Of a DNA stretch of 64,000 nucleotides, positions 33,869 through 41,831 are shown one piece after another; the stretch's first letter is position 1; the number at the start of each line of letters is the position of its first letter. The notes below the pieces were generated by a model. The model saw nothing but the letters and a program-made list of their open reading frames with translations, did not search any database and was not told where the DNA came from. A program made the position numbers and the translations under genes. Where the stretch lies: positions 434,001 through 498,000 of the forward strand of contig CAWHJN010000005.1 in the NCBI GenBank assembly GCA_963829705.1, in the 5' to 3' direction. This DNA comes from CAWHJN01 sp963829705. Its GTDB lineage: Bacteria > Bacteroidota > Rhodothermia > Rhodothermales > BA12.

Positions 33869-34825
33869 TCACGAGGCATCGCTCAGCGTGGCCGTGAGCG
33901 GCTCGACGTACGCGTCGATGTGGTGGCGCTGGAGGTAGAGGTCGTTGAGCAGGTCCTGCGGGTCGTCGAAGCCGAGGGGTTTCTGGCGGCACATCTTCTC
34001 CCAGATGGGATCGCTCATGCAATCGACCCAGCGCATGGGCGTCGAGAAACCGTAGCCGAGGGCGCGGGCGGCGAGGTTGGAGGCCTGGATGAGCTCTGTC
34101 ATCGCGCGGGCGTCGGGGAGCAGGCTCGTCAGGTCGGTGCTGTGGTGGTGGCGCATCACCGACACGAGCAGCTCGGGGAAGTTGAGCTTGCGCGCGGCGT
34201 ACTCCCCCGCCTCGGTGTGGTCGCAGCCGAAGAGCAGCGCTTCGAGGCGCGTCAGGTCGGGCTCGTTGACGTGCTGATTCAGGGCGTTCTCTTCGTAGAG
34301 CGAGACGGCCTGATTGGGGTAGTTGTAGACGAGGATGATCTTGCCGAAATCGTGCAGCAGTCCAGCGGTGAACGAGATGCCGAAGTGGTGCTGCATGTCG
34401 CCGCCGCCGTTGCGCCGCTGGCCGGGGGTGCCCTCATCGAGGTGGCGGGCGATAAAGGCGGTGGCGAGCGAGTGGCGCATCAGGCGCGAGTACGTCACCG
34501 ATGCGGGCGTGCGGATGACCGACTTGAGGCGCAGCATGTTCATGCCCACCACGATGCCCGTCACGGCGACGGGGCCGATGAGCACGACGGCGCGCTCGAC
34601 CGACGTGATCGTGCGTTTCAGCCCGTAGTACGCCGAATTGACGTTTTGCAGCAACCGCGCCGCCACCACCGGGTCGCGTTCCACCATGCGCGTGACGCTC
34701 ATCACGTCGAGGCGCTCGGGGTGGTCGATCAAATCGAAGGCTTCGATGATCGTGTGGGGCAGGGGCGGGCACCGCAGCTCGAGGCTGCCCAGCGGTGGGC
34801 GGCGGGCGCTGGCGGCGTGTTCCAT
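33869..34825 (-). CDS. HDOD-domain protein
   Basis: A 318-residue signalling-output protein. The HDOD domain covers about residues 15-215: LPHTIIEAFDLIDHPE, VERDPVVAARLLQNVNSAYY, SVERAVVLIGPVAVTGIV and AGLLHDFGKIILV, where the HD pair of the catalytic family remains. HDOD proteins link to chemotaxis, c-di-GMP signalling and type III/flagellar regulation; enzymatic activity is usually absent. It is located between flgL and the atypical receiver gene on the same strand. Possible partner of that receiver. Confidence 0.88.
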   Translation of the reverse strand: MEHAASARRPPLGSLELRCPPLPHTIIEAFDLIDHPERLDVMSVTRMVERDPVVAARLLQNVNSAYYGLKRTITSVERAVVLIGPVAVTGIVVGMNMLRLKSVIRTPASVTYSRLMRHSLATAFIARHLDEGTPGQRRNGGGDMQHHFGISFTAGLLHDFGKIILVYNYPNQAVSLYEENALNQHVNEPDLTRLEALLFGCDHTEAGEYAARKLNFPELLVSVMRHHHSTDLTSLLPDARAMTELIQASNLAARALGYGFSTPMRWVDCMSDPIWEKMCRQKPLGFDDPQDLLNDLYLQRHHIDAYVEPLTATLSDAS

Positions 34826-34901
34826 GACGGGGCGTGCGGGTTGGAAAGGGGAACGGGGAGGCTCGTACTGAATCTGAAAGAGGCATGTGCAAACGCCCTG
34901 T

Positions 34902-34928
34902 CGTCATGCCCGCGCAGGCGGGGGTGAG
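34902..34928. repeat. REP-like element CGTCATGCCCGCGCAGGCGGG
   Basis: A short partial palindrome (CCCGC...GCGGG) of the kind found scattered in many bacterial genomes. Single copy seen in the window. In the flgL-HDOD spacer. Confidence 0.5.
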
Positions 34929-34961
34929 CTGGCAAAATGCACAGTCAAATCCAAGGTGGGG

Positions 34962-35870
34962 TCAGAGGTAATCGAGCAGCGACATCTGCTTGATGGACGC
35001 GGTGACTTTGAGGGCGGCTTGCAGACGCGTCTGGGCGTCTTGCATCCGGGAGGAGGCGTCGAGAAAGTCGGTGTCCTCGGCCATCGACCGCTCCTGCTCA
35101 ATGGGGAGGCGGGCGTCGCGGAGCTGTTCGAGGGCGAGGTCGAGGCGGCGGGCGCGCTCCCCGGCTTCCGCGCCGGTGTGGGCGAGGTGGGCGTGGGCTT
35201 CCTGCACCTTTGCCAGCGCGTCGCTGGGCACGAGCGTACCCGTCGTGTCGCGCAGCGCGTCGGAGAGGCCCTGGAGGCTTTCGAGCAGCGCGCCGCCCTG
35301 CGGGGTCGTCGTCAGGAGCGTGCCGGGGATGTTGGTGGGCGCGGTGACGCTCGGGCCGATCTGCCGGTCGCGCCCGGCGCCGTTGCCGTTGTAGACCTGC
35401 ACGCCCGCCGCCATCTCGAAAGGCTTCGTGCCTGCGGGCAGCACCGTGGCCGTCCCGGCGAAGAGGTACTCGCCGCCTACCTGCGTGTTGAGTTCGTCGA
35501 GCGAGGCTTCGAGCAGGTTGTCGATCTTGTTGGCGATCAGCACGCGGTCGTCGGCGCTGGTGGTGTCGTTGACGCCCTGGATGCCCGATTCGATGGCGGT
35601 GGCGAAGAGGTCGAGGAGGTTGTCGAGCGCCGTTTGCGTGTGGCCGAGCCAGCTCAGGCCGCCCTCGGCGCTGCGCGTGTAGGTGCCGTTGCGGGCGTCG
35701 AGCGCGTCGAGCGCGCGCGCCTTCGCGTAGGCCGCCGCGTCGTCGGAGGCGCGGTTGACGCGCTTACCGGTGGCCAGCATCTCGCCCAGCTTCGACACGT
35801 CGCGCTGCGCGGTCGTCAGCGCGGCGTCGCTGCCGCTGCGGTACAGGCTGTGGATGCGCGGGTGGATCAT
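34962..35870 (-). CDS. flgL: Hook-filament junction protein FlgL
   Basis: FlgL (HAP3) joins hook to filament. At 302 residues it is normal. The flagellin-like start MIHPRIHSLYRSGSDAALTT, then LATGKRVNRASDDAAAYAKA, and the C-terminal helix (MQDAQTRLQAALKVTASIKQ, MSLLDYL) are as in FlgL. The short middle domain has GGEYLFAGTATVLPAGTKPF, the family's exposed loop. It is the last structural gene of the minus-strand flg operon. Spacer to flgK, about 150 nt, is filled with repeats. Confidence 0.93.
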   Translation of the reverse strand: MIHPRIHSLYRSGSDAALTTAQRDVSKLGEMLATGKRVNRASDDAAAYAKARALDALDARNGTYTRSAEGGLSWLGHTQTALDNLLDLFATAIESGIQGVNDTTSADDRVLIANKIDNLLEASLDELNTQVGGEYLFAGTATVLPAGTKPFEMAAGVQVYNGNGAGRDRQIGPSVTAPTNIPGTLLTTTPQGGALLESLQGLSDALRDTTGTLVPSDALAKVQEAHAHLAHTGAEAGERARRLDLALEQLRDARLPIEQERSMAEDTDFLDASSRMQDAQTRLQAALKVTASIKQMSLLDYL

Positions 35871-35920
35871 GGGCGTGGAGGGATGGGGATAGTTTTCGGC
35901 GGAACGGGGCGGTTCTTAAA

Positions 35921-36019
35921 GGAAAGGGGGAACGCGGAAGTAGAAAGGCGGAACGGGAAAGGGGCGGTGCAGAACTGCGGCGTCTCTTAACCGCGCATTC
36001 CGCGTTCCCACTTCCGAAG
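35921..36019. repeat. Family A inverted pair between flgL and flgK
   Basis: Copy one at 35921-35963 (GGAAAGGGGGAACGCGGAAG, then GAAAGGCGGAACGGG), copy two at 35993-36019 (CATTCCGCGTTCCCACTTCC) in the opposite orientation, with about 30 nt between. Confidence 0.75.
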
Positions 36020-36024
36020 TCCGC

Positions 36025-37377
36025 CTACAGGCCGAGCAGGGTGTCCATCATCGACTGCGCGGTCGACATGACGCGGGCGGCAGCCTGGTAGGCCTGCTGG
36101 TGCTCGATGAGGCGCGTCATCTCCTCGTCGAGCGACACGCCGCTGACGCCTTTTTCGAGCGCTTCGAGGTGGCGCGTGACGGTGTCGAGGCGGAAGGCCT
36201 CGCCTTCGGCCGTCTGCACCTGCTGTCCGATGCCGCTCAGGAAGTCGATGGCCTGCTTCTCGAACGTGCCGCGCAGGCCGACGAGGCCCAGCGCGTTGCT
36301 GCTGTCGCCCGGCGGTTGCCCGCTGGCGGCGGCAGCGAGCGCGGCGGGGTCGGTGAGGGCCACGCGCAGGCTCGCGGCGGTGGTGCCGGTGGGGTCGAAA
36401 AAGTCTGCGCCCGGCGTGCCGTTGAGGTCGTCGCCCTGCGCGTGCTGCGCGTTGAAGGCCGTGACGAGGTCGGAGGCAAAGGCGTCGAGCGTGCCACGCG
36501 CGCCGGGCAGCACCGTCGTGAGCATACTCAGCCGCGCGCCCAGCCGCCCGTCTTCGGTGCGGACGGCAACGGTGGTGCCGTCGAGCACGAGGGCAGGGGT
36601 GCCCCCCTTGGGCGCGTCGAGGCCGAGGTGCGTCACCACGTCGCCCGCGACGAGGGCGTGGCCTTCGAGCGTGACGGTGTAATCGCCGTTGTTTTTGTCC
36701 TGATGCACGCGCACGCCCGCGAGTTCGGAAAGCTGATCGACGAGCGCATCGCGCCGGTCTTCGGCCTCGAGGTCGGGCACGCCTGCGGCGCGGGCGCGGC
36801 GGACGGCGGCGTTGGCCGCGCCGATGCCGTCGAGGAGTTTGTTGGCGTCGTCGAGCCCGGCGGTGAGGTCGTCCTGCGTGCGCGTGGCGAGGGCGGTGAT
36901 GTCGCCGTCCATGCGGTGGAGCGTGTCGGCGAGGGCGTTGGCGCGGCCCAGCGCCGAGCGGCGCACGCCGAGGTCGGTGGGCGCGTCCGAGAGCGCGGCG
37001 AAACCGTCCCAGAAGTCCGAGAGCACGTCCGTGAGCGCGCTGCCCGACGTGGTGCCGAGCAGCGACTCCAGCGCCGTCAGGCCGCGGTGCCCTTCGTCGG
37101 CACCGCCGAGGCCCGAACGTGCGTCGCGGGCGGCGTTGACGAGCAACTCGTCGCGCATCCGGGTGATGCTCTCGACGGCCACACCTGCCGCCAGCCCCAT
37201 CCCCTGCGGGCGGCTCCACAGGCCCTGGTTGGGCTGCGCCAGCGTCGCCATCGTCAGCCGCCTGCGCGAGTAGCCCTCGACGCCGACGTTGTTGACGTTC
37301 TGCCCGGCGGTGTTGAGCGCGGCGGACTGCGCCGCCATCGCCGTGCGGGCCGTGTGGTACGTGCGGAAGATGCTCAT
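36025..37377 (-). CDS. flgK: Hook-filament junction protein FlgK
   Basis: FlgK (HAP1) is the first junction ring on the hook. 450 residues. N-terminal helix FRTYHTARTAMAAQSAALNT, then AGQNVNNVGVEGYSRRRLTM, is the rod/hook-type N-terminus; the C-terminal EEMTRLIEHQQAYQAAARVM, then STAQSMMDTLLGL, is the matching helix. The variable domain is in between. It follows flgN by 67 nt on the same strand. The upstream spacer holds a GGAGGTTGG-type repeat. Confidence 0.94.
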   Translation of the reverse strand: MSIFRTYHTARTAMAAQSAALNTAGQNVNNVGVEGYSRRRLTMATLAQPNQGLWSRPQGMGLAAGVAVESITRMRDELLVNAARDARSGLGGADEGHRGLTALESLLGTTSGSALTDVLSDFWDGFAALSDAPTDLGVRRSALGRANALADTLHRMDGDITALATRTQDDLTAGLDDANKLLDGIGAANAAVRRARAAGVPDLEAEDRRDALVDQLSELAGVRVHQDKNNGDYTVTLEGHALVAGDVVTHLGLDAPKGGTPALVLDGTTVAVRTEDGRLGARLSMLTTVLPGARGTLDAFASDLVTAFNAQHAQGDDLNGTPGADFFDPTGTTAASLRVALTDPAALAAAASGQPPGDSSNALGLVGLRGTFEKQAIDFLSGIGQQVQTAEGEAFRLDTVTRHLEALEKGVSGVSLDEEMTRLIEHQQAYQAAARVMSTAQSMMDTLLGL

Positions 37378-37398
37378 GTGTGTTGGAGGTTGGAGGCT

Positions 37399-37439
37399 GG
37401 AGGGTCGAGATGGGTGTCGGTATCCAATCTCTACCCTCC
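37399..37439. repeat. Inverted repeat before flgK (GGAGGTTGGAGG words)
   Basis: GGAGGGTCGAGATGGG (37399-37414) and CCAATCTCTACCCTCC (37424-37439) are reverse complements apart from two bases; the loop has 9 nt. Flanking GGAGGTTGGAGG words recur inside the start of flgJ at 38250. Confidence 0.65.
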
Positions 37440-37444
37440 ACCCG

Positions 37445-37972
37445 TCATCCCACCCGGTTGAGGTAGGAGTGCGACGCCTGCGCCGTCGTGCGCTGCCCGG
37501 CGCCGTTGTAGGTGCGGAGCGGCGCGGGGCCGCCGAGGCCTTGCAGCACGCCCATCACCTCGCGGCCCAGCGACACGGCGTAGTGGAGGGCGAAGTTCAG
37601 CGTGTCGGCGTTCTGGCGCGACCGGGCGGCGAGGGTGTGGATGCGGCTGCGGGCGCTGCGGAGCGAACGGGCGGTATCGGCGTCGAGCCCGTCGAGCGCG
37701 GTGGCGAGCGCGTCGAGGTCGGGGAGGGCGTCGGTGCCGAGTTTGAGGACGCGGCCCAGCAGCCGGCTCTGCCGCTCGCGCACCGTTTTGAGGCGGTGGA
37801 GTTCGGCGGCGGCGTTGCCGGTGTCGATGGTGAGGGTTTCGAGCGCGGCGTGGTGGCGTCCCCGCACGGCGTCGAGCTGCTGGCCCACGAGCGCGTCGAG
37901 GCGCAACAGGGCCTCCTCCTCGGCGCGCAGCGTGTCGAGAAGCGGGCGGGCGAGGTCGGCGGGATTAGCCAT
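37445..37972 (-). CDS. flgN: FlgN-type flagellar export chaperone
   Basis: A 175-residue helical protein in the place of FlgN, the chaperone for FlgK and FlgL. The N-terminal region has LARPLLDTLRAEEEALLRLD, then QQLDAVRGRHHAALETLT, which fit FlgN; the C-terminal tail GAGQRTTAQASHSYLNRVG is like the substrate-release end. Its start overlaps the flgJ end by 8 nt, so translation is probably coupled. Weak overall conservation is normal for this family. Confidence 0.75.
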   Translation of the reverse strand: MANPADLARPLLDTLRAEEEALLRLDALVGQQLDAVRGRHHAALETLTIDTGNAAAELHRLKTVRERQSRLLGRVLKLGTDALPDLDALATALDGLDADTARSLRSARSRIHTLAARSRQNADTLNFALHYAVSLGREVMGVLQGLGGPAPLRTYNGAGQRTTAQASHSYLNRVG

Positions 37973-38279
37973 GGTCGTCGGGGGAAATCTTGCCCTGCTG
38001 CGCCCACTGGCGTTCCAGCATCCGGGCCACGCCGAAGCTGCCGCCGTCCACGAGGTGGCGCGTCAGCACATCGTTCAGCGTATCCCGTTGTATATCGGCC
38101 TGCGCGGCGACAAATGAAGCGCCGCCCTCATCCATCGGCTTGAAGAGGTCTTTCGTCATCGTCTGCACGAACTGCTTGACGAGCACCTCCTCGAACTGCC
38201 GCGCCGATTCCGCGGGCGTCTTCGCCCGGTGCAGCGCGAGGGGCGAGGAAGGGGAGGTTGGAGGTTGGTTAATCGTCAT
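37965..38279 (-). CDS. flgJ: FlgJ-type rod-binding protein, single domain
   Basis: A 104-residue protein equal to the N-terminal rod-scaffold half of FlgJ: AESARQFEEVLVKQFVQTMT, then ASFVAAQADIQRDTLNDVLT and HLVDGGSFGVARMLERQW. The peptidoglycan hydrolase half is absent, as in many non-enterobacterial flagella, so a separate enzyme must open the wall. The first 18 residues (MTINQPPTSPSSPLALHR) come from repeat-derived sequence and may be mis-annotated; a start further in is possible. Confidence 0.85.
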   Translation of the reverse strand: MTINQPPTSPSSPLALHRAKTPAESARQFEEVLVKQFVQTMTKDLFKPMDEGGASFVAAQADIQRDTLNDVLTRHLVDGGSFGVARMLERQWAQQGKISPDDHG

Positions 38280-38324
38280 TGATCAGGTGTCATTGGTCAT
38301 GTGCCCGTCGTCCTTCACGCATCC

Positions 38325-39437
38325 TCACATAATCACCAGCTCGCCCTGGAGCGCCCCGGCGCGGTCGATGGCCTGGAAGATGCCGATGATGTCGCGCGGG
38401 GTGATGCCGAGTTCGTTGAGCGCGGCAGCGAGGGCGTTCACGTCGGTGTTGGGCGGGAGGACGACGCTGCGGGCGGCCTCCTCGGAGATGCCCGTCTGCG
38501 CGCGCGCACCCTGCACGGTCTGGCCGTCCGAGAGCGGCGCAGGCTGCGACACGAACGGATCGCTCTGCGTCGAGATGACGATCGAGCCGTAGGTGATCAT
38601 CACCTCGGAAATGCGGACGTTGCCGCCCGCGACGATGGTGCCCGTCCGCTCGTTGATGACGAAGCGCGCGGGCGCGTCCACCTCGACGCGCGCGTCTTCG
38701 AGCGCCGCCATCAGGCCCGGCACGCCGCCGACGCCCGCGGGCACGGCCACGCGCACGACGCCCGCGTGCTCGACGGTCGCGGCTCCGGCGAACGCGGCGT
38801 TGACGGCCTCTGCGAGGCGGTTGGCCGTCGTGAAGTCCGGGCGGCGCAGCACGAGGCCCACCTTGTCGCCGTCGATCTGGAGCGGCGGGGCCATCTGCAC
38901 GAGCGCGCCGCCGGGCACGCGGCCCGTGTTGGTGTGGTTGATCTGCACGCTCGACCCACCCGACGAAGCCGAGACGGCGCCCGTCGAGATCGGCCCCTGC
39001 GCCATCGCGTAGACCTGCCCCGTGCGCGTGTCGATCAGCGGCGTCTGGAGCAGCGTGCCACCCGTGAGCGAGCGGGCGTCGCCCATCGCCGAAACAGTGA
39101 CGTCGAGCGTCGTGCCCGGCCCGTTGAAGGCGTCGAGCGTGGTGGTCACCATCACGGCGGCCACGTTGCGCGAACTGAGCGACGTCGGGTCCACGGTGAT
39201 GCCGAAGCGCTGCAGCATGTTGGTGATGCTCTGCACCGTGTACGGCGCGCCGCGCCGCCCCGTCGCCCGGTCGCCCGTGCGGTCGAGTCCGACGATGAGG
39301 CCGTAGCCCGTGAGCTGCACGGGTGCCGCGCCTTCGAGCACGACGAGTTCTTTCAGCCGCACCTGCGCCGACGACTGCGCCCACGCGGGCGCGGTGAGCG
39401 CGAAGACGACGAGGAGCGCGAAAATCAGACGGGACAT
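38325..39437 (-). CDS. flgI: Flagellar P-ring protein FlgI
   Basis: FlgI forms the periplasmic P ring around the rod. 370 residues with a signal peptide (MSRLIFALLVVFALTAPAWA). Conserved parts: NQLTGYGLIVGLDRTGDR-like LTGYGLIVGLDRTGD, TNMLQRFGITVDPTSLSSRN, GTLLQTPL, and the C-terminal GITPRDIIGIFQAIDRAGAL. Family length is about 365. A family A repeat ends at the ATG on this strand. Presence of FlgI and FlgH shows an outer membrane. Confidence 0.95.
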   Translation of the reverse strand: MSRLIFALLVVFALTAPAWAQSSAQVRLKELVVLEGAAPVQLTGYGLIVGLDRTGDRATGRRGAPYTVQSITNMLQRFGITVDPTSLSSRNVAAVMVTTTLDAFNGPGTTLDVTVSAMGDARSLTGGTLLQTPLIDTRTGQVYAMAQGPISTGAVSASSGGSSVQINHTNTGRVPGGALVQMAPPLQIDGDKVGLVLRRPDFTTANRLAEAVNAAFAGAATVEHAGVVRVAVPAGVGGVPGLMAALEDARVEVDAPARFVINERTGTIVAGGNVRISEVMITYGSIVISTQSDPFVSQPAPLSDGQTVQGARAQTGISEEAARSVVLPPNTDVNALAAALNELGITPRDIIGIFQAIDRAGALQGELVIM

Positions 39438-39539
39438 GGTGGAACGTGGGAACGGGGAAGCAGGAGCAGGAGGGCGATGCAGGGCACCCTGCGCGGCAGG
39501 TCGGATTTCGGACGCAGGGCCGTGCCGCGGCACGGCCCT
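39438..39539. repeat. Family A leader of flgI plus perfect family C palindrome
   Basis: 39438-39460 on the minus strand is CTTCCCCGTTCCCACGTTCC, ending at the flgI ATG. 39516-39539 is a perfect 24-bp palindrome with halves AGGGCCGTGCCG and CGGCACGGCCCT. Confidence 0.8.
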
Positions 39540-39554
39540 ACCGAACGGTAGCCC

Positions 39555-40124
39555 TCATCCGGCGACGAAAAAGGCGGCGATGCCGAGCAGCGCCACGGCC
39601 CCGGCGCGCACGAGCGTGGCGGGTTTGAGAAAGCGCGCCGCCCCCTTGCCTGCCTTGCGGTATTCGATGACGGCGTTGGCAAGCTGGTACGAGAGCACCG
39701 TGTTGTCGTAGCGGATGTCGCGCGGACGCACGGCCCCGGCGATCTTCATCACGTGCGTGACGCCGTTGACGTTGATGGAGCGCTCGCCCGCGATGGTGAG
39801 GTTGCCCGCCTCGTCGAGCCCCGTCACCACCACGGTCATCGTGCCGGTGAGCAGGTCGCTCTGCGCGGTGCTGTTGCGGGCGTCGGCGTTCTGCGAGAAC
39901 TGGGCGTCCGCGCCGAAGGTGTTGCCCCCCGCCGCCGCCGAGCCGCCCATCCGGGCCGAGGCTTCGTCCTCGTAGCGGCTGGCGCGCTGGGCGCTGGCGC
40001 GCTCGACGAGCACGACGGTGAGCACGTCGCCCGGGCGCCCGGCCTTCGGGTCGGAAAAGAGCGACTGCGCCGACAGCGCGGGCGCGACGAGCAGGAAGGC
40101 GAGCAGAAGGGGTAAGAGGCGCAT
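39555..40124 (-). CDS. flgH: Flagellar L-ring protein FlgH, non-lipidated form
   Basis: FlgH forms the outer-membrane L ring. At 189 residues it is shorter than usual (about 230). The signal peptide is MRLLPLLLAFLLVAPALSAQ, and there is no Cys anywhere near the cleavage site, so the lipobox of classical FlgH is absent. The conserved core is recognisable: GDVLTVVLVERASAQRASRY, LTGTMTVVVTGLDEAGNLTI, GERSINVNGVTHVMKIAGAV and VLSYQLANAVIEYRKAGKGA. A hydrophobic C-terminal stretch (AGAVALLGIAAFFVAG) may replace the lipid anchor. Confidence 0.88.
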   Translation of the reverse strand: MRLLPLLLAFLLVAPALSAQSLFSDPKAGRPGDVLTVVLVERASAQRASRYEDEASARMGGSAAAGGNTFGADAQFSQNADARNSTAQSDLLTGTMTVVVTGLDEAGNLTIAGERSINVNGVTHVMKIAGAVRPRDIRYDNTVLSYQLANAVIEYRKAGKGAARFLKPATLVRAGAVALLGIAAFFVAG

Positions 40125-40221
40125 GGAAGGGGAACGGATGACGGGTGAAGGGTGACGGGTAGGGGCGCAGCGCGCTGCGCCCGTCGCGGAGGTCAGGGTG
40201 GGGGCGCCATGCCTTGCGCCC
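40125..40221. repeat. Family B leader of flgH and two family C palindromes
   Basis: From the flgH ATG outwards on the minus strand, CCGTCATCCGTTCCCCTTCC and ACCCGTCACCCTTCACCC. Then the 20-bp perfect palindrome at 40163-40182 (halves GGGCGCAGCG and CGCTGCGCCC) and a second at 40202-40221 (GGGCGC, GCGCCC arms). Confidence 0.75.
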
Positions 40222-40233
40222 GCGTCAGAGGCA

Positions 40234-40917
40234 TCACAGCGTTTCCACCCACACCGCCTCGCCCGGCGCGGTGAGGCGGGCGCGGTAGGTGGTGCGGGTG
40301 TCAGACAAAAAGAGACGGATGGTGTCGCCGACGTGCCCGGCCTCGCGGGCCTCGGCGCGCAGCGTGAAGGCGACGGCTCCGCGCGTGTAGCGGAGATCGA
40401 CGGGCTGGCCCGGTTCGGCGGCGTACGGCGGGCGCAGGTCGCCGGGGCGCAGCGGGACGTCGGCGCGCAGGTAGCGCGTGGCGAACAACGCCTCGGGCAT
40501 CGTGGCGAGGTCGCGGGCGCGCAGCCAGCCGCCGCGCAGCCGCGTGGTTTCGCGCCAGACGGCTTCGAGCGCGGAGGCGTCCACCTCGTCGCCCGACGCC
40601 ACCGCGCCGCGCGTCACCACGACGGAGTCGAAGTGCGCCACGAACAGCATCGCCACGCCTGCGTCGCGCCCGGTCGCGTCCTGCACGCGCACCTGCACCC
40701 GCCCGCGCGGCACATCGGCATCGGCGGGCCACACGACGAGGGGCGTGTCCACGTTCAGCACCGCGTCCGCCGCCCGGTCGATCCGCACTTCCAACGCGGG
40801 TGCCTCGGCGGGATACCGCGCCGCCAGCGCCTGCCACGCCGCCTCCGCCAGCGGCTGCGCCGCCACAGGCATCACGACGAAAAGCGAGAGCAGAGACAGG
40901 AAAAAGCGCATCGTCAT
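40234..40917 (-). CDS. flgA: FlgA-type P-ring assembly chaperone
   Basis: A 227-residue periplasmic protein that helps build the FlgI P ring. The signal peptide is MRFFLSLLSLFVVMPVAAQ. The C-terminal SAF/FlgA region is visible: RGGWLRARDLATMPEALFAT, GDLRPPYAAEPGQPVDLRYT, VAFTLRAEAREAGHVGDTIR and LFLSDTRTTYRARLTAPGEA, as in FlgA's last ~140 residues. Start ATG 40917 versus 40911 cannot be decided; both precede the signal. Position between flgG and flgH agrees. Confidence 0.85.
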   Translation of the reverse strand: MTMRFFLSLLSLFVVMPVAAQPLAEAAWQALAARYPAEAPALEVRIDRAADAVLNVDTPLVVWPADADVPRGRVQVRVQDATGRDAGVAMLFVAHFDSVVVTRGAVASGDEVDASALEAVWRETTRLRGGWLRARDLATMPEALFATRYLRADVPLRPGDLRPPYAAEPGQPVDLRYTRGAVAFTLRAEAREAGHVGDTIRLFLSDTRTTYRARLTAPGEAVWVETL

Positions 40918-40957
40918 TTGTTGCTGGTCATTGGTCACTCTTTCCCTCACCCGTCAC

Positions 40958-41746
40958 CTACCGTTTCAGGTTGTTGGCGATCTGGAGCATGTCTTCGCTC
41001 GTGTTCACCATTTTGGAGTTGATTTCGTAGGCGCGTTGTGCGGAGATGAGGTTGACCATCTCCTGCACCACGTCCACGTTCGAGGTTTCGAGATAGCCCT
41101 GCCGCACCATCCCGAGGCCGTCTTGGCCGGGCGTCGCGGGCGCGGGCTCGCCGCTGGCCTCGGTCTGCTCGTAGAGGTTGCCGCCGAGTGCCCGCAGGCC
41201 CGACGGGTTGAAAAAGCGCGCCAGCTCGATCTGGCCCAGTTCCACCATCTCGGGCTGCCCCTGCAGGCGCGCCTTCACCACGCCGTCCTGCGACACGTGG
41301 ACCTCGACGGAGTCCTGCGGGATCGAGATTTCAGGCTCGACGAGCAGGCCCGTCTGCGTGACGAGTTGGCCATCGGCAGAGGCCGTGAAGACGCCGTCGC
41401 GCGTGTAGGCGAGCGAGCCGTCGGGGCGGCGCACTTGGAAAAAGCCCTCGCCGCTGATGGCGAAGTCGAAGGCGTTGCCGGTCTCCTGGAACGACCCCTG
41501 CGTGAAGTTGCGGACGGTGGCGACGACCGCCGCGCCGTGGCCCATCTGCAGCGACGCGGGCGCGGCCTGTCCGCCGCCCTCGTTGGCCCCCGCCACTTGA
41601 ACCGTCTGGTACAGCAAGTCCTGGAAAACCACCGTCGAGCGCTTGTAGCCCGTCGTGTTGGTGTTGGCGAGGTTGTTGGCCGTGTTGTCGACGTTGGCCT
41701 GCTGGGCGCTCATGCCGAGCGCGGCGGTGTGAAGGGCACGAAGCAT
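40958..41746 (-). CDS. flgG: Flagellar distal rod protein FlgG
   Basis: FlgG is the distal rod subunit. 262 residues, normal length. N-terminus MLRALHTAALGMSAQQANVD, then NTANNLANTNTTGYKRSTVV, and C-terminus LETSNVDVVQEMVNLISAQR, then AYEINSKMVNTSEDMLQIAN, are family hallmarks. The conserved EGFFQVRRPDGSLAYTRDG is in the centre. It lies 85 nt after flgF on the same strand, in an interval holding two family A copies in opposite orientation. Confidence 0.95.
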   Translation of the reverse strand: MLRALHTAALGMSAQQANVDNTANNLANTNTTGYKRSTVVFQDLLYQTVQVAGANEGGGQAAPASLQMGHGAAVVATVRNFTQGSFQETGNAFDFAISGEGFFQVRRPDGSLAYTRDGVFTASADGQLVTQTGLLVEPEISIPQDSVEVHVSQDGVVKARLQGQPEMVELGQIELARFFNPSGLRALGGNLYEQTEASGEPAPATPGQDGLGMVRQGYLETSNVDVVQEMVNLISAQRAYEINSKMVNTSEDMLQIANNLKR

Positions 41747-41830
41747 CTTGGAAAGTCGGAAGTGGGAACGCGGAAGGAGAAACAGGGAGGAGCAGGACGC
41801 GGACCGTTCCGCGCTCCCACTTTCCCCTTT
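41747..41830. repeat. Family A inverted pair between flgF and flgG
   Basis: Copy at 41747-41779 (GAAAGTCGGAAGTGGGAACG on plus, so its complement ends at the flgG ATG) and opposite copy at 41805-41830 (CGTTCCGCGCTCCCACTTTCC part) next to the flgF stop. Confidence 0.75.
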
Positions 41831-41831
41831 A

